Shown here piece after piece: positions 8,698 through 18,182 of a stretch of 64,000 nt of DNA. The notes under the pieces are model-generated. The model saw only the letters and a list, made by a program, of their open reading frames with translations. It was not told where the DNA came from and did not search any database. The stretch comes from Kordia sp039026955 (GTDB taxonomy: Bacteria > Bacteroidota > Bacteroidia > Flavobacteriales > Flavobacteriaceae). The DNA lies in assembly GCA_039026955.1 (NCBI GenBank), contig JBCCLH010000021.1, forward strand, positions 34,218 through 98,217, in the 5' to 3' direction. The number at the start of each line of letters is the position of its first letter. Positions within the stretch are counted from its first letter, which is position 1. The position numbers and the translations under genes were made by a program.

Positions 8698-9164
8698 ATG
8701 TTGATTTGTGGAGTTGTTGATTTGTCAATTCGATACTGAAAATTATTTCAATACGTCATTGCGAAAGTTTTGGAGAAACTTGTGGCAATCTGTTTCTTTC
8801 AAAGAGGAATGCTGCTTTGATTTGAACAGATTACCGCGCTATCGCTCGTAAAGACATATCATAGTTTTCATCAAAATACTTGCTTTAGTCATAGAAATAG
8901 AAGTACCCCATTTTTAACGGATCAATTTGTGAATCCGTAAAACAAACAAACTCACAAATAAACAAACACCCAAAAGCAAAGCGACCCAACACCGAATACC
9001 AAGTTAAGAGTTTAAAAGTTAAGAGTTAAAAGTAATCAGTAACAAATTAACAAATCCACGAATACACAAAAACAAGCACAGCTCAAAAAAAGTCTAACAG
9101 CGCCAAAGCGCGATCTAACATCTAACAGCGAAGCGGTCTAAAATCTGCGAGCAAAGCGAGCCAA
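8698..9164. other. Gene-free stretch with dispersed repeats
   Basis: No reading frame of interest. It holds one full CGTCATTGCGA-type inverted-arm repeat (separate entry), a low-complexity A/C-rich stretch (about 8937-9075, repeated ACAAA and AGTTAAGAG units) and, at about 9090-9150, short units of the form TCTAACAGCGAAGCGGTCTAA. The last units recur in several other gaps of the window. Confidence 0.7.
8754..8855. repeat. CGTCATTGCGA-type inverted-arm repeat
   Basis: The left arm begins CGTCATTGCGAAAG and reaches ...GGCAATCTGT. The right arm is an inverted, diverged version (ACAGATTACCGCG ... CGCTCGTAAAGAC). Relatives are at about 25014-25106, 33596, 33837, 34003-34100 and 48928-48966. This is a small non-coding dispersed element with REP-like behaviour; mobility is not shown. 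Confidence 0.65.
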
Positions 9165-11645
9165 CTACATCTCAAAACTATTATTATTCACCATAAAAAT
9201 AGCATTGGCAAAAAACAGCTTTCCGTTTTCCCAAAAGGCACGAAACAGTGGATTGTCAACTAAGTAAATTACACTTCCATTGCCCATTTTCTGTTCTCCA
9301 AAAACTAAGGTGTTTTTAATATTTTTAATGGCTTTATGACCTGCAAATCCTGCAACGGGCTTGCTTTCTTCCAAATAAGTAACTGTATGTCCGCCTTTCA
9401 AATAATCGTATGCGGCGCTTCCCAATTTTAAGGTAAAATATGAGTCGCCGTATCCAAATGCTAGCGGATGCGTAGTGTCTACTTTGGTTTTAAAAATAGC
9501 TCCTGTGATATAATTGGAAATTCCTTTGCGTTCGCCTTTTGCATAGGAAACCAAGGTGTTTTTATCTTTTTCGTTTTTCTTCTGTTCTTTTCTTTTAATT
9601 CCGAAACCTTCTTTTCCGGCAAACGTACGCACAGCATTTTTGATGGCAATTACCTTTCCGCCACGGGAAATCCAACGTTTTAGCGCTTCCAATTGCTTTC
9701 CGTTAAACAATCTTCCATAATTTCCATCGGGTAAGATTAAAATATTAAATCCGTTGAGTGTATTGGTTGAAAATCCTTCCGAACTCAAGTTGGTGACAGG
9801 CAATTGCAATTCCTGCTCAAAAAAGTACCAAAGTTCTCCAAAACCAAGCGAGCGCGAAGCTTTTCCAGACATCACAGCAATTTTTGGTAATTTAATTTCT
9901 TTAATATCTGGCGAACCAAAATCGACACCATTATCTGAAAAACCAGAAGAAACTGCAGTCAAACCAATCTTATGTTTCGCGGCTAAATCGATCACTGTTT
10001 TATAAAAGTCTTCCGTTTTTTTATTGTCTCTTTTGGTAATAATTAAAGAACCACGCGCAAAAGCTTTTCCGTTAGTGGTAAACGGTTTTTCAGTGAAACG
10101 CACGCGAATTCCTTTTTGTAACAACTTGCTTAAAAATGCAGCATCTTTTACCGTATTCCAAGTAGCAACGTATCCAGCAGCATTTGTTTTATAGATATCA
10201 TCTTTAAACGCTGTTTGCGTTCCTGTAGCGGAAACCAACGATTTAGAAGCTGTCGTTTTCAATCCATACGCATACGGAATGCTCCATGCGGTAATATCAT
10301 AGGTAACGGAATCTGTCAATTTTGCATTCGGTTCAAACAATACTTTCACCATACTCGCTTTTGGCTGATTGGTACTTACAACCAATGCATTGGAAACCGT
10401 ATTTGATTTTTGCGAATTCGTCTCATAATCAAATCCTTTTACAGTCGTATTCCCAGTAAATCCATAAGCGATTTCGTGTCGATCCAACAAATCCATTAAT
10501 TTCTTAATACGATCTTGATTGCCTTCTAATACATAACTTTTATATTTAAAGTCGTTCTTTTCGAAGTACTTTTTGAATTCTGCATTCAATTTGTCAACAT
10601 TTTTTGAGGATATTTCTACCGTAGAAATTCCTGTAGTATGATGGTGTAAAATACGATCTTTCAGAGTCAATAAATCTCCTTCATCTGTTTTAATTCCCAA
10701 ACCAGCTCTTCCATGTCCTGCTTGCTCGTAGGTCATTCCGATAGCACCACTAAAAGTCGGGTACGTATCTCCATAACTTGGGTAGAATAAATCGAAACGT
10801 TCACGTGTAAAATACAACCAACCTTCTTTGTCGAAATAACCTGCATGGTTTTTCCCAATTTGTGTTTGGAAATCTCGCTGCCAAGCCGTAATTACTTCGT
10901 GAAAAGGTTCTGCCGCAGGCGCAAAATAATACGGTTCGTTAAAACCTTGCTCGTGAAAATCGACATGAATATGTGGCAACCATTTATTATATATTTTCAA
11001 ACGTTGACGCGTTTCTACTTGCGTTGCCCACGCCCAATCTCTGTTCAAATCAAACATGTAATGATTTGGACGTCCGCCCGGCCAAGGTTCATTATTGTGC
11101 TCAATAGCTTTTTGATGCGAATTAAAAGGCGCACTCGCTACTTGATTGAACCAATTCACATATCGATCGCGTCCATCGGGATTCAAACATGGATCTATAA
11201 TGACAAGTGTGTTTTGTAGCCAAGCTTTCTTATCAGTAACCAACTCATACAGCGTTTTCATAGAAGTTTCTGTACAAGAAGCTTCGTTTCCATGTACATT
11301 ATAACTCAACCAAACGATGGCTTTATCAGCAGTCCCTTCTGCAGTACTAATACCTGCATTTGCCAAATGATTTTTACGAATACTTTCTAAATTTCCTAAA
11401 TTTTCAGCAGTAGAGATATAGGCAATCTGCAACAGGCGATGCTCGTTGGTTTTGCCGTATTCTTCCAATTGAACCATATCGGAATTCTTTGCTAAATACT
11501 GAAAATAATCCACCAAACGGTAATGATTGGTAAATCGCGTTCCCAATTCATAGCCTAAAAACTCGTCAGGCGATTGGATGTTTTGCGAAAAAATGGTGGT
11601 GGAAATAAAGAAAAATGAAAGTAAAATAACAATGTGTCGTCTCAT
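9165..11645 (-). CDS. Secreted M14 family zinc carboxypeptidase
   Basis: 826 residues with a signal peptide (1-20, ending F-S-Q). The catalytic zinc site of M14 peptidases is complete: H118-x-x-E121 (N-V-H-G-N-E), His231 (V-D-F-H-E-Q) and the general base Glu307 (M-T-Y-E-Q-A-G). An N-P-D-G-R-D motif around 155-160 is also typical. The large C-terminal part (about 580-700) looks like the DJ-1/glutaminase-type domain often fused to these Bacteroidota peptidases (I-L-P-D-G-N-Y-G-R-L). It probably trims peptides in the periplasm or outside. It has its own promoter and is divergent from bshC. Confidence 0.88.
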   Translation of the reverse strand: MRRHIVILLSFFFISTTIFSQNIQSPDEFLGYELGTRFTNHYRLVDYFQYLAKNSDMVQLEEYGKTNEHRLLQIAYISTAENLGNLESIRKNHLANAGISTAEGTADKAIVWLSYNVHGNEASCTETSMKTLYELVTDKKAWLQNTLVIIDPCLNPDGRDRYVNWFNQVASAPFNSHQKAIEHNNEPWPGGRPNHYMFDLNRDWAWATQVETRQRLKIYNKWLPHIHVDFHEQGFNEPYYFAPAAEPFHEVITAWQRDFQTQIGKNHAGYFDKEGWLYFTRERFDLFYPSYGDTYPTFSGAIGMTYEQAGHGRAGLGIKTDEGDLLTLKDRILHHHTTGISTVEISSKNVDKLNAEFKKYFEKNDFKYKSYVLEGNQDRIKKLMDLLDRHEIAYGFTGNTTVKGFDYETNSQKSNTVSNALVVSTNQPKASMVKVLFEPNAKLTDSVTYDITAWSIPYAYGLKTTASKSLVSATGTQTAFKDDIYKTNAAGYVATWNTVKDAAFLSKLLQKGIRVRFTEKPFTTNGKAFARGSLIITKRDNKKTEDFYKTVIDLAAKHKIGLTAVSSGFSDNGVDFGSPDIKEIKLPKIAVMSGKASRSLGFGELWYFFEQELQLPVTNLSSEGFSTNTLNGFNILILPDGNYGRLFNGKQLEALKRWISRGGKVIAIKNAVRTFAGKEGFGIKRKEQKKNEKDKNTLVSYAKGERKGISNYITGAIFKTKVDTTHPLAFGYGDSYFTLKLGSAAYDYLKGGHTVTYLEESKPVAGFAGHKAIKNIKNTLVFGEQKMGNGSVIYLVDNPLFRAFWENGKLFFANAIFMVNNNSFEM

Positions 11646-11670
11646 TATATTGGTTTGGTTAGATAAACCT

Positions 11671-11678
11671 CAAAGCTA
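11671..11678 (-). promoter_or_regulatory. -7 element of the M14 peptidase gene
   Basis: TAGCTTTG on the minus strand fits TAnnTTTG and lies 25 bp upstream of the ATG at 11645, in the divergent gap shared with bshC. Confidence 0.55.
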
Positions 11679-11742
11679 ACTAATATAATTTTGAAAAAGA
11701 ATATCTTAACGAAATTTTGAGAAAATCGCAATCAAATAACTA

Positions 11743-11750
11743 TATCTTTG
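11743..11750 (+). promoter_or_regulatory. -7 element of bshC
   Basis: TATCTTTG, exact consensus, 26 bp upstream of the bshC ATG. Confidence 0.7.
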
Positions 11751-11776
11751 CAATTTTATAATTCTTACGATCAACT

Positions 11777-13384
11777 ATGCCAACTGAATGTATTCCCTAC
11801 AGTGAAACTGGATATTTTTCTCCTTTAATTTGTGATTACTTAGCCGAAAAACCTACATTACAACCATTGTATCATCGGTTTCCAACACTGGAAAATTTTG
11901 AAGCGCAAATTCTTGAAAAACAGCAGTCTCATTTAACGGATGCATCACAAAGAGCCATTTTATCGGCAGCTTTACTAGCACAGTACGAAGGTGTGGCAGC
12001 ATCTGAAAAGACATTTCAAAACATAGAAAAACTCAAAGAAGACAATACATTTACGATCACGACAGGCCATCAGTTGAATCTCTTTACAGGACCGTTGTAT
12101 TTTTTGTATAAAATCATTTCTACGATCAATCTTACAACGACGTTAAAGGCGGAATATCCAAATTATAATTTTGTGCCAATCTATTGGATGGCTTCGGAAG
12201 ATCACGACTTTGACGAAATCTGCTTTTTCAATTTCAAAGGCAAAAAAATACAATGGAATCGTGAAGCGAGCGGTGCCGTAGGCGAATTATCCACCGAAGG
12301 TTTAGAAGAAGTATTGGAAGTATTCGCCAACGAATTAGGCAATACCGAAAATGCCAACTATTTAAAATCACTTTTTGAAGAAGGTTATATCAAGCATCAT
12401 AACTTAACAGATGCCACACGTTATATCGCCAACGAACTCTTCAAATACTACGGATTGGTCATTGTGGATGGAAATGACAAAGCCTTAAAACAATTATTCG
12501 TGCCTTTTGTGGAAAACGAACTCTTTCAGCAAACGGCACATAAAAAAGTATTGGAGGCGGCTCAACAACTAACGGAAGCCAGCGATTCCTATAAAATTCA
12601 AGTCAATCCGCGGGAAATCAATCTCTTCTATATCAAAGACGGCATTCGCGAACGTATTCTAAAAACCGATGGTGTTTTTAGTGTGAATAACACTTCCGTG
12701 AGATGGAACTCGGAGCAAATAAAAGCAGAACTTCACGAATATCCAGAGCGTTTCTCACCAAATGCACTCTTGCGTCCCTTATATCAAGAGACCATTCTGC
12801 CAAATCTATGTTACATTGGTGGCGGCGGAGAATTGGCATATTGGCTCGAATTGAAAAGCTATTTTAAAGCTGTTGACGTTACGTTTCCAATGTTATTATT
12901 GAGAAACTCGGTCGTTATAAAAACAGGAAAGCATTCTGAAAAAATGGCAAAACTCAACATTTCCAATCGCGATTTATTTCTAAAAAGAAACGATTTCGTC
13001 ACCAAAAAAGTAAAAGAATTAAGCGAGATTGAAATCGATTTCTCATCTCAAAAAGAACATTTACAACAGCAATTCAAACATTTATACAAACTAGCAGCAC
13101 AAACAGATAAATCGTTTTTAGGCGCGGTGGCAGCACAAGAAAAAAAGCAAATCAAAGGCTTACAACATCTAGAAAAACGCTTACTCAAAGCACAAAAACG
13201 CGTCTTAAAAGATAAAGTATCAAGAAGTACGGAATTGCAAGAATTATTATTCCCGGGAAATTCATTACAAGAGCGCAAACAAAACTTCTCCGAATTGTAT
13301 TTAGAAAATGGCGAAGACCTAATTCCAACGTTAGTCAAACATTTACAACCGCTTTTAGGTGAATTTTTGGTGTTGGAGCTTTAG
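11777..13384 (+). CDS. bshC: Bacillithiol biosynthesis cysteine-adding enzyme BshC
   Basis: 535 residues, the family length. It adds cysteine to glucosaminyl-malate in the last step of bacillithiol synthesis; some Bacteroidota use this thiol in place of glutathione. Recognisable family stretches are T-G-H-Q-L-N-L-F-T-G-P (about residues 95-105) and W-M-A-S-E-D-H-D-F-D-E-I (about 138-149) in the Rossmann-like core, plus a long C-terminal coiled coil (about 390-500, Lys/Glu/Gln-rich). Start: ATG just downstream of an exact -7 element. No bshA or bshB is adjacent. Confidence 0.93.
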   Translation: MPTECIPYSETGYFSPLICDYLAEKPTLQPLYHRFPTLENFEAQILEKQQSHLTDASQRAILSAALLAQYEGVAASEKTFQNIEKLKEDNTFTITTGHQLNLFTGPLYFLYKIISTINLTTTLKAEYPNYNFVPIYWMASEDHDFDEICFFNFKGKKIQWNREASGAVGELSTEGLEEVLEVFANELGNTENANYLKSLFEEGYIKHHNLTDATRYIANELFKYYGLVIVDGNDKALKQLFVPFVENELFQQTAHKKVLEAAQQLTEASDSYKIQVNPREINLFYIKDGIRERILKTDGVFSVNNTSVRWNSEQIKAELHEYPERFSPNALLRPLYQETILPNLCYIGGGGELAYWLELKSYFKAVDVTFPMLLLRNSVVIKTGKHSEKMAKLNISNRDLFLKRNDFVTKKVKELSEIEIDFSSQKEHLQQQFKHLYKLAAQTDKSFLGAVAAQEKKQIKGLQHLEKRLLKAQKRVLKDKVSRSTELQELLFPGNSLQERKQNFSELYLENGEDLIPTLVKHLQPLLGEFLVLEL

Positions 13385-13462
13385 AATGATTTCATCTATT
13401 TTATTGTGAATATTGTGTGAAAAAATCTTTTTTATATTTCTTGAAATTTTAAATCTAAATAG

Positions 13463-13470
13463 TACTTTTG
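13463..13470 (+). promoter_or_regulatory. -7 element abutting the guaA start codon
   Basis: TACTTTTG fits TAnnTTTG, and only three bases separate it from the guaA ATG (13474). With the usual start point a few bases downstream, transcription would begin at or next to the A of ATG, implying a leaderless mRNA. Confidence 0.55.
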
Positions 13471-13473
13471 CGC

Positions 13474-15009
13474 ATGCAACACGATAAGGTATTAATAGTA
13501 GACTTCGGATCGCAATACACACAACTCATTGCGCGTAGAGTTCGAGAACTGAACATCTATTCCGAGATTCATCCATTCAATAAAATTCCAACTAACGTAC
13601 AAGAATATAAGGCTGTAATTCTTTCGGGAAGCCCAATGTCTGTGCGCTCTGACGAGGCTTTTCATCCAGATTTAAGCGAAATTCGCGGTAAAAAACCATT
13701 ACTCGGTGTTTGTTATGGTGCACAATATTTAGCACATTTTTCAGGTGGAGAAGTAGCCGAATCAAATACCCGTGAATACGGTCGTGCAAATTTGAGTTTT
13801 GTACAAGAAAATGAACCGTTTTTAGCAGGAATTTCTTCAGGAAGTCAAGTGTGGATGAGTCATAGTGATACCATCAAACAATTACCTACCAATGCCAAAT
13901 TATTGGCAAGTACGCACGATGTAGAAAATGCAGCGTACAAAATAGAAGGAGAAACGACCTTTGCCATCCAGTTTCATCCAGAAGTATATCATTCCAAAGA
14001 TGGGAAAAAACTACTAGAAAATTTCTTGGTAAACATTGCTGGAGTGAATCCAGATTGGACACCAAACGCCTTTGTAGAAGAAACGGTGGACGATTTAAAA
14101 GCAAAATTAGGCAATGACAAAGTGGTCTTAGGATTGTCTGGCGGTGTAGATTCAAGTGTTGCCGCAATGCTCTTGCACAAAGCTATTGGCGAAAACTTGT
14201 ACTGCATCTTTGTCAACAACGGATTGTTGCGTAAAGATGAATTTTCAAGCGTATTAAAACAGTACGAAGGCATGGGACTCAATGTAAAAGGCGTAGATGC
14301 TTCGGCACGCTTTTTGGATGCGCTTGCAGGAGAGAGCGATCCTGAAAAAAAACGCAAAGCCATTGGTCGTGTGTTTATTGAAGTGTTTGACGACGAAGCG
14401 CACCAAATTCAAGACGTAACGTGGCTAGCACAAGGAACGATTTATCCAGATGTGATTGAAAGTGTAAGTGCTACGGGCGGACCAAGTGCTACGATTAAAA
14501 GTCATCACAATGTAGGCGGATTGCCAGATTTTATGAAGTTGAAAATCGTAGAGCCGCTAAAAGCCTTATTCAAAGATGAGGTGCGAAGAGTGGGCGCTTC
14601 TATGGGAATGGACAAACAATTATTAGGACGTCATCCATTTCCAGGACCCGGATTGGCGATCAGAATTTTGGGAGATATCACTGCTGAAAAAGTTCGTATC
14701 TTACAAGAAGTAGATGCGGTGTTTATCAACGGTTTGCGCGAGTGGAATTTGTATGACAAAGTATGGCAAGCAGGCGCTATTTTATTGCCAGTAAATTCAG
14801 TAGGAGTCATGGGTGATGAACGAACCTATGAAAAAGTAGTCGCCTTGCGTGCGGTAGAAAGTACAGACGGTATGACGGCAGATTGGGTAGATTTACCATA
14901 TAAATTTTTGCAAAAAGTATCAAACGATATAATAAATAAAGTTAAAGGCGTTAATAGAGTAGTATATGACATCAGCTCAAAACCGCCAGCAACCATCGAA
15001 TGGGAATAA
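13474..15009 (+). CDS. guaA: GMP synthase (glutamine-hydrolysing)
   Basis: 511 residues from the ATG at 13474; an in-frame TTG two codons earlier overlaps the promoter and is rejected. Converts XMP to GMP using glutamine and ATP. Class I glutaminase domain 1-190 with nucleophile Cys80 (L-L-G-V-C-Y-G-A-Q) and a downstream F-H-P-E. ATP-pyrophosphatase domain with P-loop L-S-G-G-V-D-S-S (about 219-226), then the dimerisation domain ending in P-P-A-T-I-E-W-E. It heads a run of same-strand genes spaced by 14 bp or less at first (LysM protein, OsmC). Confidence 0.96.
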   Translation: MQHDKVLIVDFGSQYTQLIARRVRELNIYSEIHPFNKIPTNVQEYKAVILSGSPMSVRSDEAFHPDLSEIRGKKPLLGVCYGAQYLAHFSGGEVAESNTREYGRANLSFVQENEPFLAGISSGSQVWMSHSDTIKQLPTNAKLLASTHDVENAAYKIEGETTFAIQFHPEVYHSKDGKKLLENFLVNIAGVNPDWTPNAFVEETVDDLKAKLGNDKVVLGLSGGVDSSVAAMLLHKAIGENLYCIFVNNGLLRKDEFSSVLKQYEGMGLNVKGVDASARFLDALAGESDPEKKRKAIGRVFIEVFDDEAHQIQDVTWLAQGTIYPDVIESVSATGGPSATIKSHHNVGGLPDFMKLKIVEPLKALFKDEVRRVGASMGMDKQLLGRHPFPGPGLAIRILGDITAEKVRILQEVDAVFINGLREWNLYDKVWQAGAILLPVNSVGVMGDERTYEKVVALRAVESTDGMTADWVDLPYKFLQKVSNDIINKVKGVNRVVYDISSKPPATIEWE

Positions 15010-15023
15010 CAAAATAGAATAGA

Positions 15024-16952
15024 ATGAAGAAGCTATTAGGATTTTTTTTAGTGGTACTTTTAATGAATTGTTCTGCTGCTGCACAACAATACAAAAATCA
15101 TAAAGTATCCAGAGGCGAAACTGTGGAAAGTATTGCGGAGCAATATGAAATTACTGCGGATGATATTATCAGATTAAATCCTGAAGCAAGAAGAGGCGTG
15201 CGTAGAAACAGCCTGCTTATTATTCCATCAAAATCGATTACGGAAGCAGAAGTGGATGCTAATGTTACGTTTACAAATCACAAAGTACGTAGAAAAGAAA
15301 CGTTATTTGGAATCTCCAAAAAGTATGGCGTAAGTCAAGAAGATATTCTAAAGTACAATGAAAAAGTAGCGCGTGAAGGCTTGAAAAAAGGCGATCGAAT
15401 TGCCATTCCACAATACAAAGAAAAACCGCAAAAAGTAGAAGAAACTGCGGAAACTACTGTAGAAGAGACCAGAAACGAAGAAACTTCGTATGAAATCTAC
15501 ACCGTAAAAGCGAAAGAAACCAAATGGGGAATTGCGCACAGTTATGGCTTAACGATTGAAGAATTAGAAGAAATCAATCCTGAAATTAAAGACGGTTTGC
15601 AAATTGGACAAGAAGTCAAACTGCCGATTCGTTCTGAAAAACCTGCCGTGGCAAGTGTAGAAGAATTTGTGTTTTACGATGTAAAGCCAAAGCAAACCAT
15701 GTATTCGCTCACGCGAAAATTAGGTGTGACAGAAGCAGAATTGTTAGCATTAAATCCAGCCTTAAAAGACGGTTTAAAAGCAGGAATGGTATTAAAACTG
15801 CCTGTAACCAAAACGGAAGATGCGAATTTAGAAGTAGTAGATGCTGTGATTGTGGATAAATTTAATTTTCTAGAAGAAGCGAATCCTGAAAATGTATCGA
15901 ATATTGTGATCATGTTGCCGTTCAAATTGAACGAAATGGACATGGATTCTATTGATCAAACGAAGGAAAAACTCAAAAAAGATCGCTTATTAGGCTATGC
16001 AACTGAATTTTATACAGGTTCTTTGATGGCGTTGGATTCTATCAAAAAACTAGGTTTTTCGGTGGATGTAAAAGTAATTGACAATGGCGGAAAGAAATCT
16101 TCAACGCGTGAAGCTGTAACTACAAATGATTTTACAGATGTGCATGCAGTGATCGGTCCAATATTAGATGGAAATGTGGAAATCGTCGCTTCTGAACTGA
16201 AATCAGACGGCATTCCAGTCATTTCCCCGTTAACAAGCAAAAAGGTGGATCACAGAAATGTGTATCAAACCATTCCAGATAAAAAGTTGTTAGAGCAAAA
16301 AATGCTGGAATTCATCAAGAAAAACGGTCAGGATAAAAATGTAATCATCATCGCGGATAAAGACAAAGCTGCAATCAAAGCTACTCTACAATCCATTCTG
16401 CCAAATCATAAAATATTCAATCCGCAAGAAGGAAATTATATCAAACCCGATCAAATTTTACCGCATTTGCGAGAAGATATTGAAAATTGGGTCATTCTGG
16501 AAACAGACGATCTCACCTTAATTGCGAATGTGACTTCTGTATTAAACTCGTATGCAACCAGCGATAAACGCAAGATTGTACTATTAACCACAAATAAAAA
16601 CAGCAATTACGAGAACAGTGGCAGCATTTACAACAGTCACTTAGCAAATTTAAATTTCCACTATCCATCAATTGATAAGCCTTCGTCATTGGACAATCAA
16701 TTTGTAAAAGATTACAAAAACGAATACGGAATTTCTCCAAGTAGAATTGCAACACGCGGATTTGACATTACATTCGATATTTTAGTGCGTTTGGTGTACG
16801 ATCAAAACTTAGCCAAAAGTGTGCGTACAGGAACGGAAACCAGCTATGTGGAAAACAAATTTAAGTATAGAAAAAAATTACTAGGTGGTTTCTTTAATGA
16901 AGGAATTTATATCGTAAAATACGACGGATTGGAAATTAAAGAAGCAAACTAA
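15024..16952 (+). CDS. LysM-repeat protein with periplasmic-binding-protein-like domain
   Basis: 642 residues. The N-terminal signal ends L-L-M-N-C-S-A-A-A-Q-Q and is read either as a lipobox with an unusual Asn at -1 or as a type I signal. Four LysM peptidoglycan-binding repeats follow at about 24-68, 83-127, 157-200 and 212-257, each with a V-x(2)-x-E/Q-T start and an N-P or Y-N centre. From about 290 on there is a type-1 periplasmic-binding (amino-acid receptor-like) domain beginning N-I-V-I-M-L-P-F. It is likely anchored in the cell envelope at peptidoglycan. It starts 14 bp after guaA. The ligand is unknown. Confidence 0.85.
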   Translation: MKKLLGFFLVVLLMNCSAAAQQYKNHKVSRGETVESIAEQYEITADDIIRLNPEARRGVRRNSLLIIPSKSITEAEVDANVTFTNHKVRRKETLFGISKKYGVSQEDILKYNEKVAREGLKKGDRIAIPQYKEKPQKVEETAETTVEETRNEETSYEIYTVKAKETKWGIAHSYGLTIEELEEINPEIKDGLQIGQEVKLPIRSEKPAVASVEEFVFYDVKPKQTMYSLTRKLGVTEAELLALNPALKDGLKAGMVLKLPVTKTEDANLEVVDAVIVDKFNFLEEANPENVSNIVIMLPFKLNEMDMDSIDQTKEKLKKDRLLGYATEFYTGSLMALDSIKKLGFSVDVKVIDNGGKKSSTREAVTTNDFTDVHAVIGPILDGNVEIVASELKSDGIPVISPLTSKKVDHRNVYQTIPDKKLLEQKMLEFIKKNGQDKNVIIIADKDKAAIKATLQSILPNHKIFNPQEGNYIKPDQILPHLREDIENWVILETDDLTLIANVTSVLNSYATSDKRKIVLLTTNKNSNYENSGSIYNSHLANLNFHYPSIDKPSSLDNQFVKDYKNEYGISPSRIATRGFDITFDILVRLVYDQNLAKSVRTGTETSYVENKFKYRKKLLGGFFNEGIYIVKYDGLEIKEAN

Positions 16953-16967
16953 TCAACATTGACAACC

Positions 16968-17369
16968 ATGACATCAAAAGTAACCTACACAGGAAGCCTC
17001 AGAACGGTTTCTACACATATAAAATCAGGAAATGAATTCATAACGGACGCGCCAACTGACAATAATGGAAAGGGAGAAGCGTTTTCTCCAACAGATACGG
17101 TCGCGACAGGATTGGCAAGTTGTATGTTGACTGTTATGGGCATCAAAGCAGCACAATTAGGCGTACACATGGAAAACACAACGGCTGAAGTTACCAAAAC
17201 CATGGCATCTGATCCGAGACGAATTTCAAAAATAGAAGTGCAAATTCACTTGCCTTTTGACGCAGACGACAAAACCAAAAAAATACTAGAAAATACTGCA
17301 AACACTTGTCCTGTGCACTACAGTTTGCATCCAGATATTGAAAAAATCGTTGAATTTCATTGGAAATAA
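16968..17369 (+). CDS. OsmC family protein
   Basis: 133 residues, using the ATG at 16968 rather than an in-frame TTG at 16959. OsmC/Ohr fold: thiol peroxidases that reduce organic or fatty-acid hydroperoxides. The two redox cysteines are visible in L-A-S-C-M-L-T-V-M-G (about residue 50) and N-T-C-P-V-H-Y-S-L (about 112). A nearby BshC makes bacillithiol a conceivable reductant; that is only an inference. The gene is 15 bp after the LysM gene, and its stop is directly followed by the next ATG, suggesting co-transcription. Confidence 0.88.
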   Translation: MTSKVTYTGSLRTVSTHIKSGNEFITDAPTDNNGKGEAFSPTDTVATGLASCMLTVMGIKAAQLGVHMENTTAEVTKTMASDPRRISKIEVQIHLPFDADDKTKKILENTANTCPVHYSLHPDIEKIVEFHWK

Positions 17370-17900
17370 ATGTATAGATTTGTCGCCATACTTTGTTTGT
17401 TTTTTCTCGTTCAGAGCGAGGAGACGATCACATGGTCGCAAAATGATAAACTGCATTGGGGAAATTTTGAAGGAGAACCTGATTATAACTCAGATGCAGT
17501 GGCGATTACCGCTTCGGGAATTACCTATGGTTTGAGTGTAAAAAGTTTCTCTAACAGTGACAAAATCGAATACAAAACGGACGTAAAAGCACATTTTTAT
17601 CCTAGAGAATCGTGGTATTTAAAAGGTCGCGTGAATGATACGGTATTAAATCACGAGCAATTGCATTTTGACATTTCGGAATTGCATGCACGCAAATTTA
17701 GAAAGCGAATTGAAGAAGCTACTTTCACCAAAAACATTGACAAAGAAATTGCTAGAATCTACGATCAAGTCAACAAAGAATTACGTGAAATGCAAGAAGC
17801 ATATGATGATGGTTCTGACTATTCGAGAAACTATGAAGGACAAATAGAGTGGCAAAATCTGGTAGCCAAAGAACTCAAGAAATATCAAAAATACAAGTGA
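17370..17900 (+). CDS. DUF922-type secreted zinc-protease-like protein
   Basis: 176 residues with a signal peptide (1-16, F-L-V-Q-S). The motif N-H-E-Q-L-H-F-D-I at about 91-99 contains HExxH, the zinc-binding signature, and matches the DUF922 family of predicted secreted Zn-dependent proteases. The C-terminal half is a charged helix. ATG 17370 comes immediately after the OsmC stop codon (TAAATG), so translation may be coupled. Proteolytic activity is a family prediction only. Confidence 0.7.
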   Translation: MYRFVAILCLFFLVQSEETITWSQNDKLHWGNFEGEPDYNSDAVAITASGITYGLSVKSFSNSDKIEYKTDVKAHFYPRESWYLKGRVNDTVLNHEQLHFDISELHARKFRKRIEEATFTKNIDKEIARIYDQVNKELREMQEAYDDGSDYSRNYEGQIEWQNLVAKELKKYQKYK

Positions 17901-17913
17901 TTCTTCCCAGCAC

Positions 17914-18159
17914 ATGACTAATTTTCCAGACAAAGAAACCCAACAAAAACTCCTCATCGAATTGGCACATGCGAAAATGCCTTTCGGAAAATATAAGGAC
18001 AGTTATTTGGTCGATTTACCTGAACCGTATTTAGTGTGGTTTCAGCAAAAAGGCTTTCCCAAAGGTAAACTTGGGCAACAATTACAACAAATGCTCGATA
18101 TTAAAATCAACGGACTTACGCCTATGATTCGAAATATTCAGCGACAGTTTGAAAAATAA
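17914..18159 (+). CDS. DUF3820 family small protein
   Basis: 81 residues, cytoplasmic. The M-P-F-G-K-Y-K-D/G stretch followed by P-E-P-Y-L-V-W-F is characteristic of DUF3820, also described as putative quorum-sensing-regulated virulence factor-like. Function is unknown. It follows the DUF922 gene by 13 bp and precedes the DUF5946 gene by 23 bp, so it is probably in the same transcript. Confidence 0.75.
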   Translation: MTNFPDKETQQKLLIELAHAKMPFGKYKDSYLVDLPEPYLVWFQQKGFPKGKLGQQLQQMLDIKINGLTPMIRNIQRQFEK

Positions 18160-18182
18160 TAGTTCTTGTTATATTTACAAAC

